Assembly: GCA_031552765.1 (NCBI GenBank) | Contig: JAVBME010000011.1 | Location: forward strand, 1 to 64,000 | DNA length: 64,000 nt | Direction of reading: 5' to 3' | Source: JAVBME01 sp031552765 | GTDB lineage: Bacteria > Bacillota > Negativicutes > Acidaminococcales > JAISLQ01 | Shown: piece after piece, positions 16,607 through 25,297 of the stretch | Layout of the letters: each line of letters starts with the position of its first letter | Position numbering within the stretch: the first letter of the stretch is position 1 | Position numbers and translations under genes: made by a program | The notes under the pieces: generated by a model | Databases searched by the model: none | Seen by the model: only the letters and a program-made list of their open reading frames with translations | What the model was told of the DNA's origin: nothing

Positions 16607-17559
16607 TTAACCTGTATTATACCCAATTTATTCATGGCTGCGGCTATTTTTTGCGGGTCGCTCACCCAATAGGCCGCATTATCTATAGTGAAAAAGCTGC
16701 CCGGCAACATTTCAAAAAGTATGCCATCGGCATCATAGCTCTTGAAAGAGCGTGTTGCCTGCAAGGCCCGGGGCAAATCCATATCCGTCACTATACCGGC
16801 CGCTAAAGCCCCTTTAAAATATGGCGCCTTAACGATAGTAGTTACACTAAATAATTCTCCGGCAAAAGCTTTCAAAAATTTTTGTTGGCGCAACGCACGT
16901 CCCGTATCACCCAACTCATCACTGCGGAATTTTATGTATTTTAGGGATTGTTCGCCATTCAATCTTTGATAACCTTTTTTTATATCTATAGTGAGACTTT
17001 GATAAGGATCACTGTATTTCATATTATTTTCCACATAAAGACCTACGCCGCCCAATATATCCACCAACTGCATAAATCCGCGCGCATCAAGCACTATATG
17101 GTAGCTCACCGGCACGGACAAGAGATCAGCCACCGCCTGGCGCGCCATACCTGCGCCGCCGTGTGTATAAACGCCGCTTATCCTGTCCGGTTCTTTTTTG
17201 TCAACTACATTTACCCTGGTCTCCCTTGGTATGGAAATGACCGCTACCCCTTTTTTTTCCAGGTCAAAACTTACCAAAAGAATGCTGTCCATCCTTTTAC
17301 GTCCGCTATAATCGGCATTATCCACGCCCAGCACAAGCACGTTCATCCTCTTATCCAACAAAGCGGTATTTACCGTTTTCCCGCGCGGCCAAGTCACTTT
17401 TGTCAACTCCGCTTTGCTGAAAAACAGATAATCTATGGCCGTCCAGCCCCAATAGGCAAGATAAATAAACCCGGCCAACAGTATTGATAGTGCAAAAACC
17501 CGACCCCAACGCATCTTTTTTCTTATCCGCACCGGACGGCCACTAAAATTTCCGCTCAT
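16603..17559 (-). CDS. LytR-CpsA-Psr (LCP) family protein
   Basis: 318 residues. A short cytoplasmic Arg/Lys-rich N-terminus and one membrane helix (FALSILLAGFIYLAYWGW) are followed by an extracytoplasmic LCP domain with the conserved Asp/Arg sites (VLGVDNADYSGRKRMDSILL, SIPRETRVNV, LNGEQSLKYIKFRSDELGD). LCP enzymes transfer lipid-linked glycopolymers to the cell envelope. It starts directly at the yqeK stop and is translationally coupled to rsfS. Confidence 0.93.
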   Translation of the reverse strand: MSGNFSGRPVRIRKKMRWGRVFALSILLAGFIYLAYWGWTAIDYLFFSKAELTKVTWPRGKTVNTALLDKRMNVLVLGVDNADYSGRKRMDSILLVSFDLEKKGVAVISIPRETRVNVVDKKEPDRISGVYTHGGAGMARQAVADLLSVPVSYHIVLDARGFMQLVDILGGVGLYVENNMKYSDPYQSLTIDIKKGYQRLNGEQSLKYIKFRSDELGDTGRALRQQKFLKAFAGELFSVTTIVKAPYFKGALAAGIVTDMDLPRALQATRSFKSYDADGILFEMLPGSFFTIDNAAYWVSDPQKIAAAMNKLGIIQVK

Positions 17560-18138
17560 TCAAGAAACCCCTTGTTCTCGCTTAAGTAAAAGGTCATTCC
17601 AACAATCTATACAAACCGGATGTATCAATAAGCGTTTTTGCAAAAGATAGCTGATAGTAGACTCTAGCGAGGCAAGCATCGCAAGTTCCAGGCTCTTTAC
17701 CGCCAGCGAGCGCACCAGTTCTACGCCGGGTTGAGTACGGCCCGGTTCTATCATGTCGGCGACAAATACCACCATATCAAGAGGCGCCATGTTTGGGCCG
17801 CCGGTAGTATGCAGCGCTATGGCGCTGAGTATCTCAGAGTCCTTGATCCCATACTGCTCCCTGGCAATATGCACCCCCAGCGGAGCATGCAAAAGTATCG
17901 GCTGCCGTACTTCGATAGGCAATACTTTAATGCCTATTTCTTCCGCTTTAGCCGCGCTGTCTTTTTTCTTGACCGCACGGCCGCAGTCATGCAACAACCC
18001 GGCAATGCGGGCTTTTTCCTCATCAACGGAAAATATCTTAGCTAAACGCACGCATTCTTTCATTACATTCACCGAATGGCAGTAGCGCTCGGGGCTCAGC
18101 TCTTTTTCCAAAACAGACGACATCTTTTGTATATCCAT
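17560..18138 (-). CDS. yqeK: HD-domain phosphohydrolase YqeK
   Basis: 192 residues from the ATG at 18138; AGGGGGTG lies just upstream, and the longer frame would start at a TTG inside that ribosome site. HD motif LLHDCGRA and upstream His (RYCHSVNVMKEC) are present. YqeK proteins hydrolyse symmetric diadenosine tetraphosphate (Ap4A) to ADP. The partner nadD lies upstream, separated by a gap with a very stable hairpin. Confidence 0.93.
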   Translation of the reverse strand: MDIQKMSSVLEKELSPERYCHSVNVMKECVRLAKIFSVDEEKARIAGLLHDCGRAVKKKDSAAKAEEIGIKVLPIEVRQPILLHAPLGVHIAREQYGIKDSEILSAIALHTTGGPNMAPLDMVVFVADMIEPGRTQPGVELVRSLAVKSLELAMLASLESTISYLLQKRLLIHPVCIDCWNDLLLKREQGVS

Positions 18139-18171
18139 TATATCACACCCCCTCAAGCCATCTTGCCAACA

Positions 18172-18234
18172 GGCCCGCGGTCCCCCGCCCCATGATGCTA
18201 CAATCCCGCATCATGGGTGCGGGCGCCGCGGGCC
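18172..18234. repeat. Very stable GC-rich hairpin between nadD and yqeK
   Basis: A perfect 9-bp outer helix (18172-18180 with 18226-18234) encloses a second helix of 10+5 bp (18189-18198/18208-18217 and 18184-18188/18219-18223, one bulged T). There is no T-tract on either side, so it is not a standard terminator. It may adjust the nadD:yqeK ratio, protect a processed mRNA end, or be a small palindromic repeat element. Confidence 0.75.
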
Positions 18235-18258
18235 CGTTCTGATTTATAGGCATAAATT

Positions 18259-18864
18259 CTAAAGGTATAACCCTTCTTTTTTTATATAAAGCTCTACGCT
18301 GGCCGGCACAATATACTTGAAAGAACGCCCGCCCCGCACACGGTCCCTGATGTCGGTGGAAGATATTTCCAGTTCGGGAGTATCTATCTGATGTATCTGC
18401 CCTTCGCCCTCTTTGCCGAAAAATGCGATCGCTTTTTCTACCGAAGAAGCAAATCCCGGCCGCGTCGCCGCTACAAAATGGCAAAAACTCAAAAGTCCGT
18501 GCGCTTTTTCCCAGCTCGGTATCTCCGCCACCGCATCTGTGCCTACGATAAAATAAAAGGTTGTGTCGTCGCCATATTCTTCGTGCAACAGCATAAGCGT
18601 ATCAATGGTATAAGACAGACCTTCCCTCTCCACTTCTATGTCCGATACATTAAAAGCAGGATTGTCACTGGTCGCCAATATAGTCATTATGTAACGGTCG
18701 CGGGCCGGCGCCACCTTTCCGATCTTGTGCGGCGGCTGCCCGGTAGGAATAAAAATAACCTTCTCCAGCGACAGTTGCTGCATTACATAATCCGCGGTCA
18801 CCAGGTGCCCTATATGTATGGGATCGAAAGTACCGCCGAGTATCCCTATCCTGCGTTTTGCCAT
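18259..18864 (-). CDS. nadD: Nicotinate-nucleotide adenylyltransferase
   Basis: 201 residues with the nucleotidyltransferase motif GGTFDPIHIGHL at the N-terminus and the C-terminal ISSTDIRDRVRGG. NadD joins ATP and nicotinate mononucleotide to form deamido-NAD, the common step in NAD synthesis. GGGAG precedes the ATG. It heads the nadD-yqeK-LCP-rsfS cluster. Confidence 0.96.
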   Translation of the reverse strand: MAKRRIGILGGTFDPIHIGHLVTADYVMQQLSLEKVIFIPTGQPPHKIGKVAPARDRYIMTILATSDNPAFNVSDIEVEREGLSYTIDTLMLLHEEYGDDTTFYFIVGTDAVAEIPSWEKAHGLLSFCHFVAATRPGFASSVEKAIAFFGKEGEGQIHQIDTPELEISSTDIRDRVRGGRSFKYIVPASVELYIKKEGLYL

Positions 18865-18904
18865 GATGCATCTCCCAGCTTAACCCAAATGCATTTATAT
18901 TATA

Positions 18905-19072
18905 TCAATTCGCATTGGCGAAAACAACAGCAACCCAAGTCAGAAGAAAAAGACTGCCGAAAACCAGCAAAAAACCTTTGCTGTAATCCTTAACATCCCA
19001 GCGCGTCTTATCTTCCCGGCAGTATTTTGCAAAAGCCCGCCATATCTCGTTAAGCTGCGTTTTTTTACTCAT
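18905..19072 (-). CDS. Small single-helix membrane protein
   Basis: 55 residues from an ATG at 19072 that overlaps the ABC permease stop by 8 bp; GAGG lies 9 nt upstream. The N-terminal half is charged (EIWRAFAKYCREDKTRW), followed by one hydrophobic helix (GFLLVFGSLFLLTWVAVVF). No family recognised. It may assist the adjacent MacB-type exporter, but this is only positional. Confidence 0.55.
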   Translation of the reverse strand: MSKKTQLNEIWRAFAKYCREDKTRWDVKDYSKGFLLVFGSLFLLTWVAVVFANAN

Positions 19073-20279
19073 AGCGCAGAGCCTCAATCGGATCTAGCAG
19101 CGCGGCCTTGCGGGCCGGATATATGCCGAAGAATAAACCTATGACCACAGAAAAACCAAAGGCCACGATTATCGCCGCGCCGGACACCACCGTATTCCAT
19201 TCGGCAAAATGCGATATGGCGAACGCTCCGCCGATGCCTATAGCGATGCCCATACAGCCGCCCAATACGCCTATGACTACAGACTCGATCAAAAACTGTA
19301 AAAGTACATTGCGGTAAGTAGCGCCCAGCGCTTTTCTTATGCCGATCTCGCGCGTCCGTTCGGTCACGGATACCAGCATTATGTTCATTATGCCGATACC
19401 GCCTACCAAAAGGCTTATCGCAGCGATATTTCCCAATAAAAGAGTTATAGTGCCTGTAGTCTCTTCCGCGGTTTCCATGATAGCCGCCATGTTGCGCACA
19501 GAAAAATCGTCGTCCTGACCGGATTTTATCCGGTGGCGCATACGCAGCAGCTGCTCCACGTCGGCCTGCACATTAGACAGCACATCTTCGCTGACCGCCT
19601 GGATGCTTATGCGCTGAACAAAGGTTATGCCCATCATCCTCTGTTGGGCCGTAGTCAATGGGATAAACACCACGTCGTCCTGATCCTGTCCGACCGCCGA
19701 CTGGCCCTTGCTTACTAAAAGGCCTACCACACGGAAAGGAGCTTTGTTTATCCTTATCGTCTGCCCGATGGGGTTCATACCGCCAAACAGGCTGTCCGCC
19801 ACAGTCTGGCCGATGATCGCTACCCGCGCCCGCGTATCCAGGTCGCGTTCGTTAAAAGCGTCGCCTTCCGCTATGGCAAAGTTGCGCACAGTGAGAAAAT
19901 CCGGCGTAGTGCCTTCCACCTGCGTCGTCCAGTTCTGGTTGCCGAACACTACCTGGTACTGTCGTGATACTGCCGGCGCGATGGCGTTTACGCCGTCCAC
20001 ATTTTTCGCTATGGCCTTGGCATCGTCGTAAGTCAGGCGGGCGCCGGTACCGGCGGCCAGACGCGCTCCGCTGGCTGAAGTGCCGCCCGGCAGGACGATT
20101 ATGAGGTTACTGCCGAGACTAGCAATAGAACTCCTCACCTTTTCCTGCACGCCCATACCGATGGATACCATAGTAATGACCGCGCCCACGCCGATGATGA
20201 TGCCGAGCATGGTCAATATGGAACGCATTTTATTCGCTTTCAGGCCTTCGACGGCTATAAGGACGCTTTCCCAAAACAT
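19065..20279 (-). CDS. MacB-type ABC transporter permease
   Basis: 404 residues from the ATG at 20279 (GGGAG upstream), starting FWESVLIAVEGLKANKMRS. One N-terminal helix, a large periplasmic MacB_PCD domain and three C-terminal helices of the FtsX type (LLVGGIGIMNIMLVSVTERTREIGIRKALG is the family signature region). In E. coli MacB the ATPase and this part are fused; here they are separate genes. With 20340-21026 and 21044-22156 it should form a tripartite export or efflux pump across a diderm envelope. Confidence 0.93.
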   Translation of the reverse strand: MFWESVLIAVEGLKANKMRSILTMLGIIIGVGAVITMVSIGMGVQEKVRSSIASLGSNLIIVLPGGTSASGARLAAGTGARLTYDDAKAIAKNVDGVNAIAPAVSRQYQVVFGNQNWTTQVEGTTPDFLTVRNFAIAEGDAFNERDLDTRARVAIIGQTVADSLFGGMNPIGQTIRINKAPFRVVGLLVSKGQSAVGQDQDDVVFIPLTTAQQRMMGITFVQRISIQAVSEDVLSNVQADVEQLLRMRHRIKSGQDDDFSVRNMAAIMETAEETTGTITLLLGNIAAISLLVGGIGIMNIMLVSVTERTREIGIRKALGATYRNVLLQFLIESVVIGVLGGCMGIAIGIGGAFAISHFAEWNTVVSGAAIIVAFGFSVVIGLFFGIYPARKAALLDPIEALRYE

Positions 20280-20339
20280 AGCATTTCTCCCGGTATCACA
20301 AGTGATAAAACTTCGTACCACGCCATTTTATCAGCTTTA

Positions 20340-21026
20340 TTATTTACTGTTCATCTCATCGTTTATAATCAAACCGTCACGCACGTATATCGCCCTTTTC
20401 GTCTGCTGAGCTATGTCAGGCTCATGGGTTACCAGTATAACGGTCTTGCCTTCGGCATTAAGGTCTTTGAGCATTTTCATAATGTCGTTGCCGGATTTGG
20501 TGTCAAGGTTGCCTGTCGGTTCGTCCGCCATAATGATGGCCGGCTCGTTCACAAGCGCCCGCGCTATCGCCACCCTCTGCCGCTGTCCGCCGGACAGTTC
20601 GTTCGGGCGGTGGTGAGAACGCTCGCCCAGTCCCACTTTTTCCAGCACCAAAGCTGCACGCGCCAGGCGTTCCTCCAGCGGCAAGCCGGCATAGACAAGC
20701 GGCAGCGCCACATTTTGCAAAGCCGACATCCTCGGCAGCAGGTTGAAACTCTGGAAAACAAACCCTATTTTTTTATTGCGCGTTATTGCCAGTTCGTCGT
20801 CGCTGTAATCGCTCACTTCCCGCCCGTCCAGCGTATAAGAGCCGCCGGTCGGCCGGTCGAGGCAGCCGAGTATATTCATCAGTGTGGATTTTCCCGAACC
20901 TGAAGGCCCCATGATTGCGGCAAACTCACCCTTCGCGATAGAAAGGCTGACCCCGGCCAGCGCATTGACTATATTGTCGCCCATTACATATGTTTTGACT
21001 ACATCCTTTACTTCTATCACATTCAC
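20340..21026 (-). CDS. MacB-type ABC transporter ATP-binding protein
   Basis: 228 residues with Walker A GPSGSGKST, signature LSGGQRQRVAIARAL and Walker B IIMADEPTGNLD, a LolD/MacB-like ATPase. The start is a GTG behind AAGGAGG. It lies 60 bp before the permease gene and 17 bp after the adaptor gene. Confidence 0.95.
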   Translation of the reverse strand: MNVIEVKDVVKTYVMGDNIVNALAGVSLSIAKGEFAAIMGPSGSGKSTLMNILGCLDRPTGGSYTLDGREVSDYSDDELAITRNKKIGFVFQSFNLLPRMSALQNVALPLVYAGLPLEERLARAALVLEKVGLGERSHHRPNELSGGQRQRVAIARALVNEPAIIMADEPTGNLDTKSGNDIMKMLKDLNAEGKTVILVTHEPDIAQQTKRAIYVRDGLIINDEMNSK

Positions 21027-21043
21027 CGGAGCAGCCTCCTTCC

Positions 21044-22156
21044 CTAGCGTCTAGGAGCGCCACCGCCGCCGGCGCTCCTTAAAGTCCGCTGGTCGGCAGC
21101 CTGTTTCTGCGCGGCGCTGTCGGTCACCTTGGCCGCGCCGGGCCTCAATACTACTTCGTCGCCTACCTTAAGGCCGCTCACTATCTCTACCCGGTCGTCG
21201 CCCCTCAGGCCGGTCTGCACCTCGATATCTTCCGTCTGGCCGCCCGGACGTACTACTTGTACATATTTTTTACCCTTCAAATCGCGCACCGCGGAAAAAG
21301 GCAGGGTCATAGCGCCTTTTTTCTCATCGGTCAATATTATGACGCGGGAAGTCATATTAGGGAAAAGTTTGTTCCTCGCATCAGCCACATCGACATATAC
21401 CTTATAATAAATAACGTTGTTTTGCGTTTCCGCCTTGCGGGAAATCAGGCTGACCACGCCGTGGAAAACCATATCGGGATAAGAGTCTACCGTAAATTCC
21501 ACTTTCTGCCCCTTGGCCACCTGGCCGATATCTGATTCGTCGACCAGCGTCTCGCTTTGCATTATCGACATGTCGGCGATCGTCATCAGCACCATTGGCG
21601 TGGAGATACCGGGCGCTACAGTTTGTCCTGCCGGCACGGGCTTGCCCACGACCAGGCCGTCCACCGGCGCCCTGATAATGGTATCGTCAAGGTCGGAGGA
21701 TGATTTTTCATAAGTGGCGAGCGCCACTTTATAATCGCGTTCAGAGGTATCGTAATCCTGCCAGGCGATCGCTCCCTGCTTGATCAAAGCGCTCATGCGA
21801 TTAAAATTGGCCGTGGCGTTTTTGAGCGCGGCTTCTTTTTGCGCCAGGTCGCTCTTATACTGCATATCGTCAAGCAGTACCAAAGTTTGGCCGGCTTTTA
21901 CCCAGTCGTTTTCCTGTACTTTTACATCGACGATACGCCCGGTTATTTTGGAGCTTATATCAACGCTGTTTACAGGCTTGACCGTGCCGGTCGCGGAAAT
22001 AGACGAACGTATGTCGCTTTTTTCCACGCGCACTGTCTGCACTTTGCTCTCAGCGGCCTTTTGTTTTTTATAATATGCATAACCGCCATAAGAAGCTACT
22101 GCCAAAAGCAATACAACTACTATAACCTTCTTGAACTTCAAAAGCTGCCGCCACAT
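21044..22156 (-). CDS. MacA/HlyD-type periplasmic adaptor subunit
   Basis: 370 residues. An N-terminal anchor (VIVVVLLLAVASYGGYAYY), a lipoyl/barrel-sandwich domain (SSKITGRIVDVKVQENDWVKAG), a short helical hairpin, a beta-barrel and membrane-proximal domain (TGLRGDDRVEIVSGLKVGDEV). The Arg- and Gly-rich tail ends GGGGAPRR. It should link the ABC permease to an outer-membrane channel, supporting a two-membrane envelope. It is the first gene of the minus-strand run. Confidence 0.93.
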   Translation of the reverse strand: MWRQLLKFKKVIVVVLLLAVASYGGYAYYKKQKAAESKVQTVRVEKSDIRSSISATGTVKPVNSVDISSKITGRIVDVKVQENDWVKAGQTLVLLDDMQYKSDLAQKEAALKNATANFNRMSALIKQGAIAWQDYDTSERDYKVALATYEKSSSDLDDTIIRAPVDGLVVGKPVPAGQTVAPGISTPMVLMTIADMSIMQSETLVDESDIGQVAKGQKVEFTVDSYPDMVFHGVVSLISRKAETQNNVIYYKVYVDVADARNKLFPNMTSRVIILTDEKKGAMTLPFSAVRDLKGKKYVQVVRPGGQTEDIEVQTGLRGDDRVEIVSGLKVGDEVVLRPGAAKVTDSAAQKQAADQRTLRSAGGGGAPRR

Positions 22157-22310
22157 CGCTTATCACCGTAACCTTTCCGTCTTCTGAATACCATTCTACG
22201 CATTTGCCCAAACTCAGTCAACAGCGGCATGTGAAATAACTGTGACAAAAAATACAAAAGTTTGTAAAATATGCATATTTTTAAGCCAAATCCTACCGGC
22301 TTTATTTTAT

Positions 22311-22333
22311 TTACCAAAAGTAGTAAAATGTAT
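22311..22333. promoter_or_regulatory. Box shared with the XRE regulator promoter
   Basis: The sequence TTACCAAA-N4-GTAAAATGTAT resembles TTACCAAA-CTG-GTAAAATATAT at 22966-22987, upstream of the XRE-family regulator gene. The shared box suggests that this regulator controls both 22370-22927 and itself. The spacing differs by one base. Confidence 0.35.
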
Positions 22334-22369
22334 TGAGTATGCATAACCTTAACTTGCGAGGTATATTTA

Positions 22370-22927
22370 GTGAAAAGACGGCTTTTAATAACCATCCTGG
22401 GCCTCGGCCTCATCCACAACGTATTTAACTTTTTCCGCTCCTTCGATCCTGATATCGGCAGGTTTTTTCCTACAAAACAAAAAAGGCCGCCGGTCAGCAG
22501 CCAAAAACAGCCGCCCGTCAGTAAAAATGCCGCATTGCCGGAAGGTTTTGCCGGTTTCAAATGGGGCTCCAAACCGGGCGATTTTGCCCAGCTCACACTT
22601 TTGGTCAACAAAGATGGACTCGCCACCTACGAAATGAAAAACCCTCAACGGCGCTACCCGGCGGAACTCACTGCCGGCATACCGCCAAAAAACACCCGTC
22701 TCTTCTTCCGTAACGGCGGCCTGGCCTATGCCATAATGGAGCTCGACGCAGAAACGGCTGATGTTAACAAAGACTTTTTAACAGAAAAATTCGGCAAAGC
22801 CAAAACAAGTCAGCAGGAAAAAACACAAGTCCACAGCTGGCAAAGCGGCAACACCATTATAAACTTTGTTGTTTATGATAAAAAGCGCGCCTTCCTGCAA
22901 CTGATTGACAGCAATTTGAAAAAGTGA
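22370..22927 (+). CDS. Hypothetical membrane-anchored protein
   Basis: 185 residues starting at a GTG with GCGAGG upstream. A hydrophobic N-terminus (RLLITILGLGLIHNVFNFF) is followed by a Pro/Gln/Lys-rich linker with a repeated PPVS motif (about 40-55) and a small globular domain with FKWGS and a C-terminal beta-rich tail. No family recognised with certainty. The pattern of a GFKWG start and a late strand resembles small envelope proteins that monitor or bind a ligand. It is divergent from the macA-like gene and upstream of the XRE regulator. Confidence 0.75.
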   Translation: MKRRLLITILGLGLIHNVFNFFRSFDPDIGRFFPTKQKRPPVSSQKQPPVSKNAALPEGFAGFKWGSKPGDFAQLTLLVNKDGLATYEMKNPQRRYPAELTAGIPPKNTRLFFRNGGLAYAIMELDAETADVNKDFLTEKFGKAKTSQQEKTQVHSWQSGNTIINFVVYDKKRAFLQLIDSNLKK

Positions 22928-22962
22928 CATTACTTTCAATATTTGCCAGCAACCTTGTCCTC

Positions 22963-22990
22963 TTGTTACCAAACTGGTAAAATATATACA
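22963..22990 (+). promoter_or_regulatory. Promoter and operator of the XRE regulator
   Basis: TTGTTA (22963-22968), 16-nt spacer and TATACA (22985-22990) form a plausible sigma-70 promoter. The inverted repeat TTACC-AAACT-GGTAA (22966-22980) overlaps the -35 and spacer, a position that suits autorepression. Confidence 0.6.
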
Positions 22991-23013
22991 GAATCACACT
23001 GTCTACTGAAAGG

Positions 23014-23325
23014 TTGGCGTTTATGTTAGGAAAAAACTTAAGATCCATGCGTGAAATCGCAGGCATGAGCCAAACCGAGGTAGCCCGTGACCTGAAGCTC
23101 AACAGAGTGACTTATAACCGTTACGAAACAGGCGAACGCGAACCGGGCGTACAGGTATTGCTCAGTCTGGCCGCTTATTTTGACGTATCACTGGATTTCC
23201 TGCTCGGGCGGACGCCTTTGCGTCTGCCGCTGAACGCGCTCTATGCGCAACACAGCAGTTTGTCGAAAGATGCTGTGGAGAAAATAAACGCTATAATTTC
23301 TTCCTGCCACAACAGGAATGGCTAA
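23014..23325 (+). CDS. XRE-family HTH transcriptional regulator
   Basis: 103 residues. A Cro/CI-type HTH covers residues 4-60 (LRSMREIAGMSQTEVARDLKLN then RYETGEREP, with DVSLDFLLGR). The C-terminal 35 residues have no known domain. It precedes the array of secreted paralogues on the same strand and probably controls it, and itself, through the TTACC/GGTAA operator. Confidence 0.9.
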   Translation: MAFMLGKNLRSMREIAGMSQTEVARDLKLNRVTYNRYETGEREPGVQVLLSLAAYFDVSLDFLLGRTPLRLPLNALYAQHSSLSKDAVEKINAIISSCHNRNG

Positions 23326-23353
23326 TGAAATACGCGAGAAATATGGGGTTTTT

Positions 23354-23974
23354 ATGAAAAAATTTTTATTCCTGCTGTTCATACTCATGTTTGCCGGTAA
23401 AGCCCAGGCCTGCTCCCATCACGATCACGGAGAAATCCATATCGATAGAGTGGAACGAAGCAGTTACAGGGCCAATTTTATTTTCGATTCCTTATCGCCC
23501 TGGAACTCTTACACGCTTAAAAGCGCCCGGGAACATGGAAAAAACTCCTGGGAAATAACCCTGGCGCGCGACACGGCGCAAGGCGACCTGCCGCTTACTA
23601 TCACTATCGATATTACAGACGGCCGCAAACAGCCTCTCTTTTTGTCCGCCGCCAAACAACTAGCCTCTGCACAAAATGACGTCAACCTTGACAGCCTGCT
23701 GCAAAGCGAGCTGCGCCAGCCTTTTGAAAGCGTCGGCCTTGAGAACGTTGACCACGGCCTGTTTGAAGGCCATCGTTTTATCGCTCTTTCGTCCGGCAAA
23801 CACAAACGCCCCTGGTCTCTCGGCATGGTCACCTATCGCGGCGGCTATAAATATACCATAGGCATTGTTTTAAATCAGCCCGGCCGGCCGGAAACCGAAA
23901 TAGACGGCTGGCTGGTCATTGGACAATTAAAAGCGATTATCGAGAGCATCCGCCCTTTATACCAAAAAGCATAG
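23354..23974 (+). CDS. Secreted protein, paralogue array member 1
   Basis: 206 residues from the ATG at 23354. The signal peptide is KKFLFLLFILMFAGKAQA, followed by a His-rich mature start (CSHHDHGEIHI) that could bind metal. It shows the array's shared plan: an N-terminal strand with a Trp (FDSLSPWNSY), a middle FEGHRFIALSS, TYRGGYKYTIG, and a C-terminal helix IIESIRPL. The plan resembles the PsbP/Mog1/DUF1795 (DcrB-like) fold, which is an inference from pattern only. Overlap or lipoprotein processing at the Cys after AQA cannot be excluded. Confidence 0.8.
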   Translation: MKKFLFLLFILMFAGKAQACSHHDHGEIHIDRVERSSYRANFIFDSLSPWNSYTLKSAREHGKNSWEITLARDTAQGDLPLTITIDITDGRKQPLFLSAAKQLASAQNDVNLDSLLQSELRQPFESVGLENVDHGLFEGHRFIALSSGKHKRPWSLGMVTYRGGYKYTIGIVLNQPGRPETEIDGWLVIGQLKAIIESIRPLYQKA

Positions 23975-24012
23975 GCGCCTTTCACAATTCTTTTATCAAA
24001 AAGGAGAAAAAT

Positions 24013-24597
24013 ATGAAAAAACTAGCTGTTTTCCTTCTCGCCATGCTGTGCGCCGCAGCAACGGCCCTGGGCGCCGCCAACATCGAGCACACAGTAGACG
24101 AAGCTAATATACGCTTTAAGACTCTGCCAGACTGGAGCAAGAAAGACATAGCAAGCACTCCGGCTGCTAGTGAGCCCGGCTGGACAGTGACTCTGTCAAA
24201 AGAGGGCGCTCCCGGCAAACAATCTCCTGTGTCCATACTCATAGTAGACGGCAGGAAAAACGAAGCTTACCAGTACATGAGCGTCGATTTCCAGGGCAAA
24301 GGGGCCAGGAACCTGTCCGAGCAAATAATACAGGACAACCGCGTCCAGCAAAGCCAAAAAGGCTACCAGATAAACGACTACCGGCTGGCAAAGATCGGCA
24401 AAATAAATTTTCTCATTATAAAATCGGAAAATCCACGGCAAAAAATACTTGCGCTGCAAGCCATCACTTTCCTGAACAACTACAGCTACACCATAGCCAC
24501 TAAAACCAGTCCGGGCGCTTCCCCGCAAGAAATAAAAACCATTACGGAAAATTTCGACCTCATCATCAAAAGTTTACAAGTCAAAAAAAGCAAATAA
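24013..24597 (+). CDS. Secreted protein, paralogue array member 2
   Basis: 194 residues with a clear signal peptide (KKLAVFLLAMLCAAATALGA). Shared elements: IRFKTLPDWSKKD near the mature N-terminus, KINFLIIKS, TFLNNYSYTIATK and the C-terminal ENFDLIIKSLQ. AAGGAG precedes the ATG. It follows member 1 by 38 bp. Secreted to the periplasm; function unknown. Confidence 0.82.
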   Translation: MKKLAVFLLAMLCAAATALGAANIEHTVDEANIRFKTLPDWSKKDIASTPAASEPGWTVTLSKEGAPGKQSPVSILIVDGRKNEAYQYMSVDFQGKGARNLSEQIIQDNRVQQSQKGYQINDYRLAKIGKINFLIIKSENPRQKILALQAITFLNNYSYTIATKTSPGASPQEIKTITENFDLIIKSLQVKKSK

Positions 24598-24684
24598 AAG
24601 CAAGGTGATATCCCGCGAAGCTTCGCCTGTTTGCCGGATGACGGCCAACAGTTAATAAAAAGCCTGACGGCAAAGGAGTTTGAC

Positions 24685-25284
24685 ATGAAAAAATTTGCCA
24701 TAGCACTATCTTTAAGCATTATCACATTCTTCACTTCGTTTACCGCATGTTTTGCCGAGCAGCTTGCTTTCAACACCCACGCCGCCGAACTTGGGAAGTT
24801 CACCTGCCAGACGCTTTTACCCTGGAACGAAATGATAATTGCCAATGAAGAAACCGTAGACGGCAAAAAAACCTACAAGTACACCATTTACGCAAGGCCG
24901 GCCAAAAGGCGCCTTTATCCTGTTGTCATAATGGCGACCAACGGCATGGGCGACCCTCTGTACGATAAACTTTCCGCGGCTTTTAAAGAAGGCGGCGATC
25001 AGACAGCCCTGAATGAATTTTTAAATGACGAGATGGCCGCGGTTGTTCAAAAAAATAACGTCATTACCTTGCACGGCATATATACGACCAAAAATACCCG
25101 GCAGAAATTTATCATTATTTCTTCGGAAAAAGGCAACGAATCCACCATATACGCTTCCACCTATATCAACGGCTTCAATTACTCCTTTTTCCTGCCTACC
25201 GGGCGAGAGTACAAAGAAGACGAACTTAATCAGCTCAAAACTAATTTTTTTAAAATACTCGATACTTTCAAAACTACCGGTTGA
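24685..25284 (+). CDS. Secreted protein, paralogue array member 3
   Basis: 199 residues from the ATG at 24685 (AAAGGAG upstream); the frame is open 54 bases further without a ribosome site. The signal peptide is KKFAIALSLSIITFFTSFTACFA. Shared elements: FTCQTLLPWNEMI, RQKFIIISSEKG, STYINGFNYSFFL and NFFKILDTFK. The 87 bp between members 2 and 3 hold only weak GC-rich dyads. Confidence 0.82.
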   Translation: MKKFAIALSLSIITFFTSFTACFAEQLAFNTHAAELGKFTCQTLLPWNEMIIANEETVDGKKTYKYTIYARPAKRRLYPVVIMATNGMGDPLYDKLSAAFKEGGDQTALNEFLNDEMAAVVQKNNVITLHGIYTTKNTRQKFIIISSEKGNESTIYASTYINGFNYSFFLPTGREYKEDELNQLKTNFFKILDTFKTTG

Positions 25285-25297
25285 TAAAGGAGACGCC

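Noticed and set aside
22157..22369. Divergent promoter for the exporter operon
   Set aside because: No convincing -35/-10 pair could be fixed; the region is AT-rich with several weak options.
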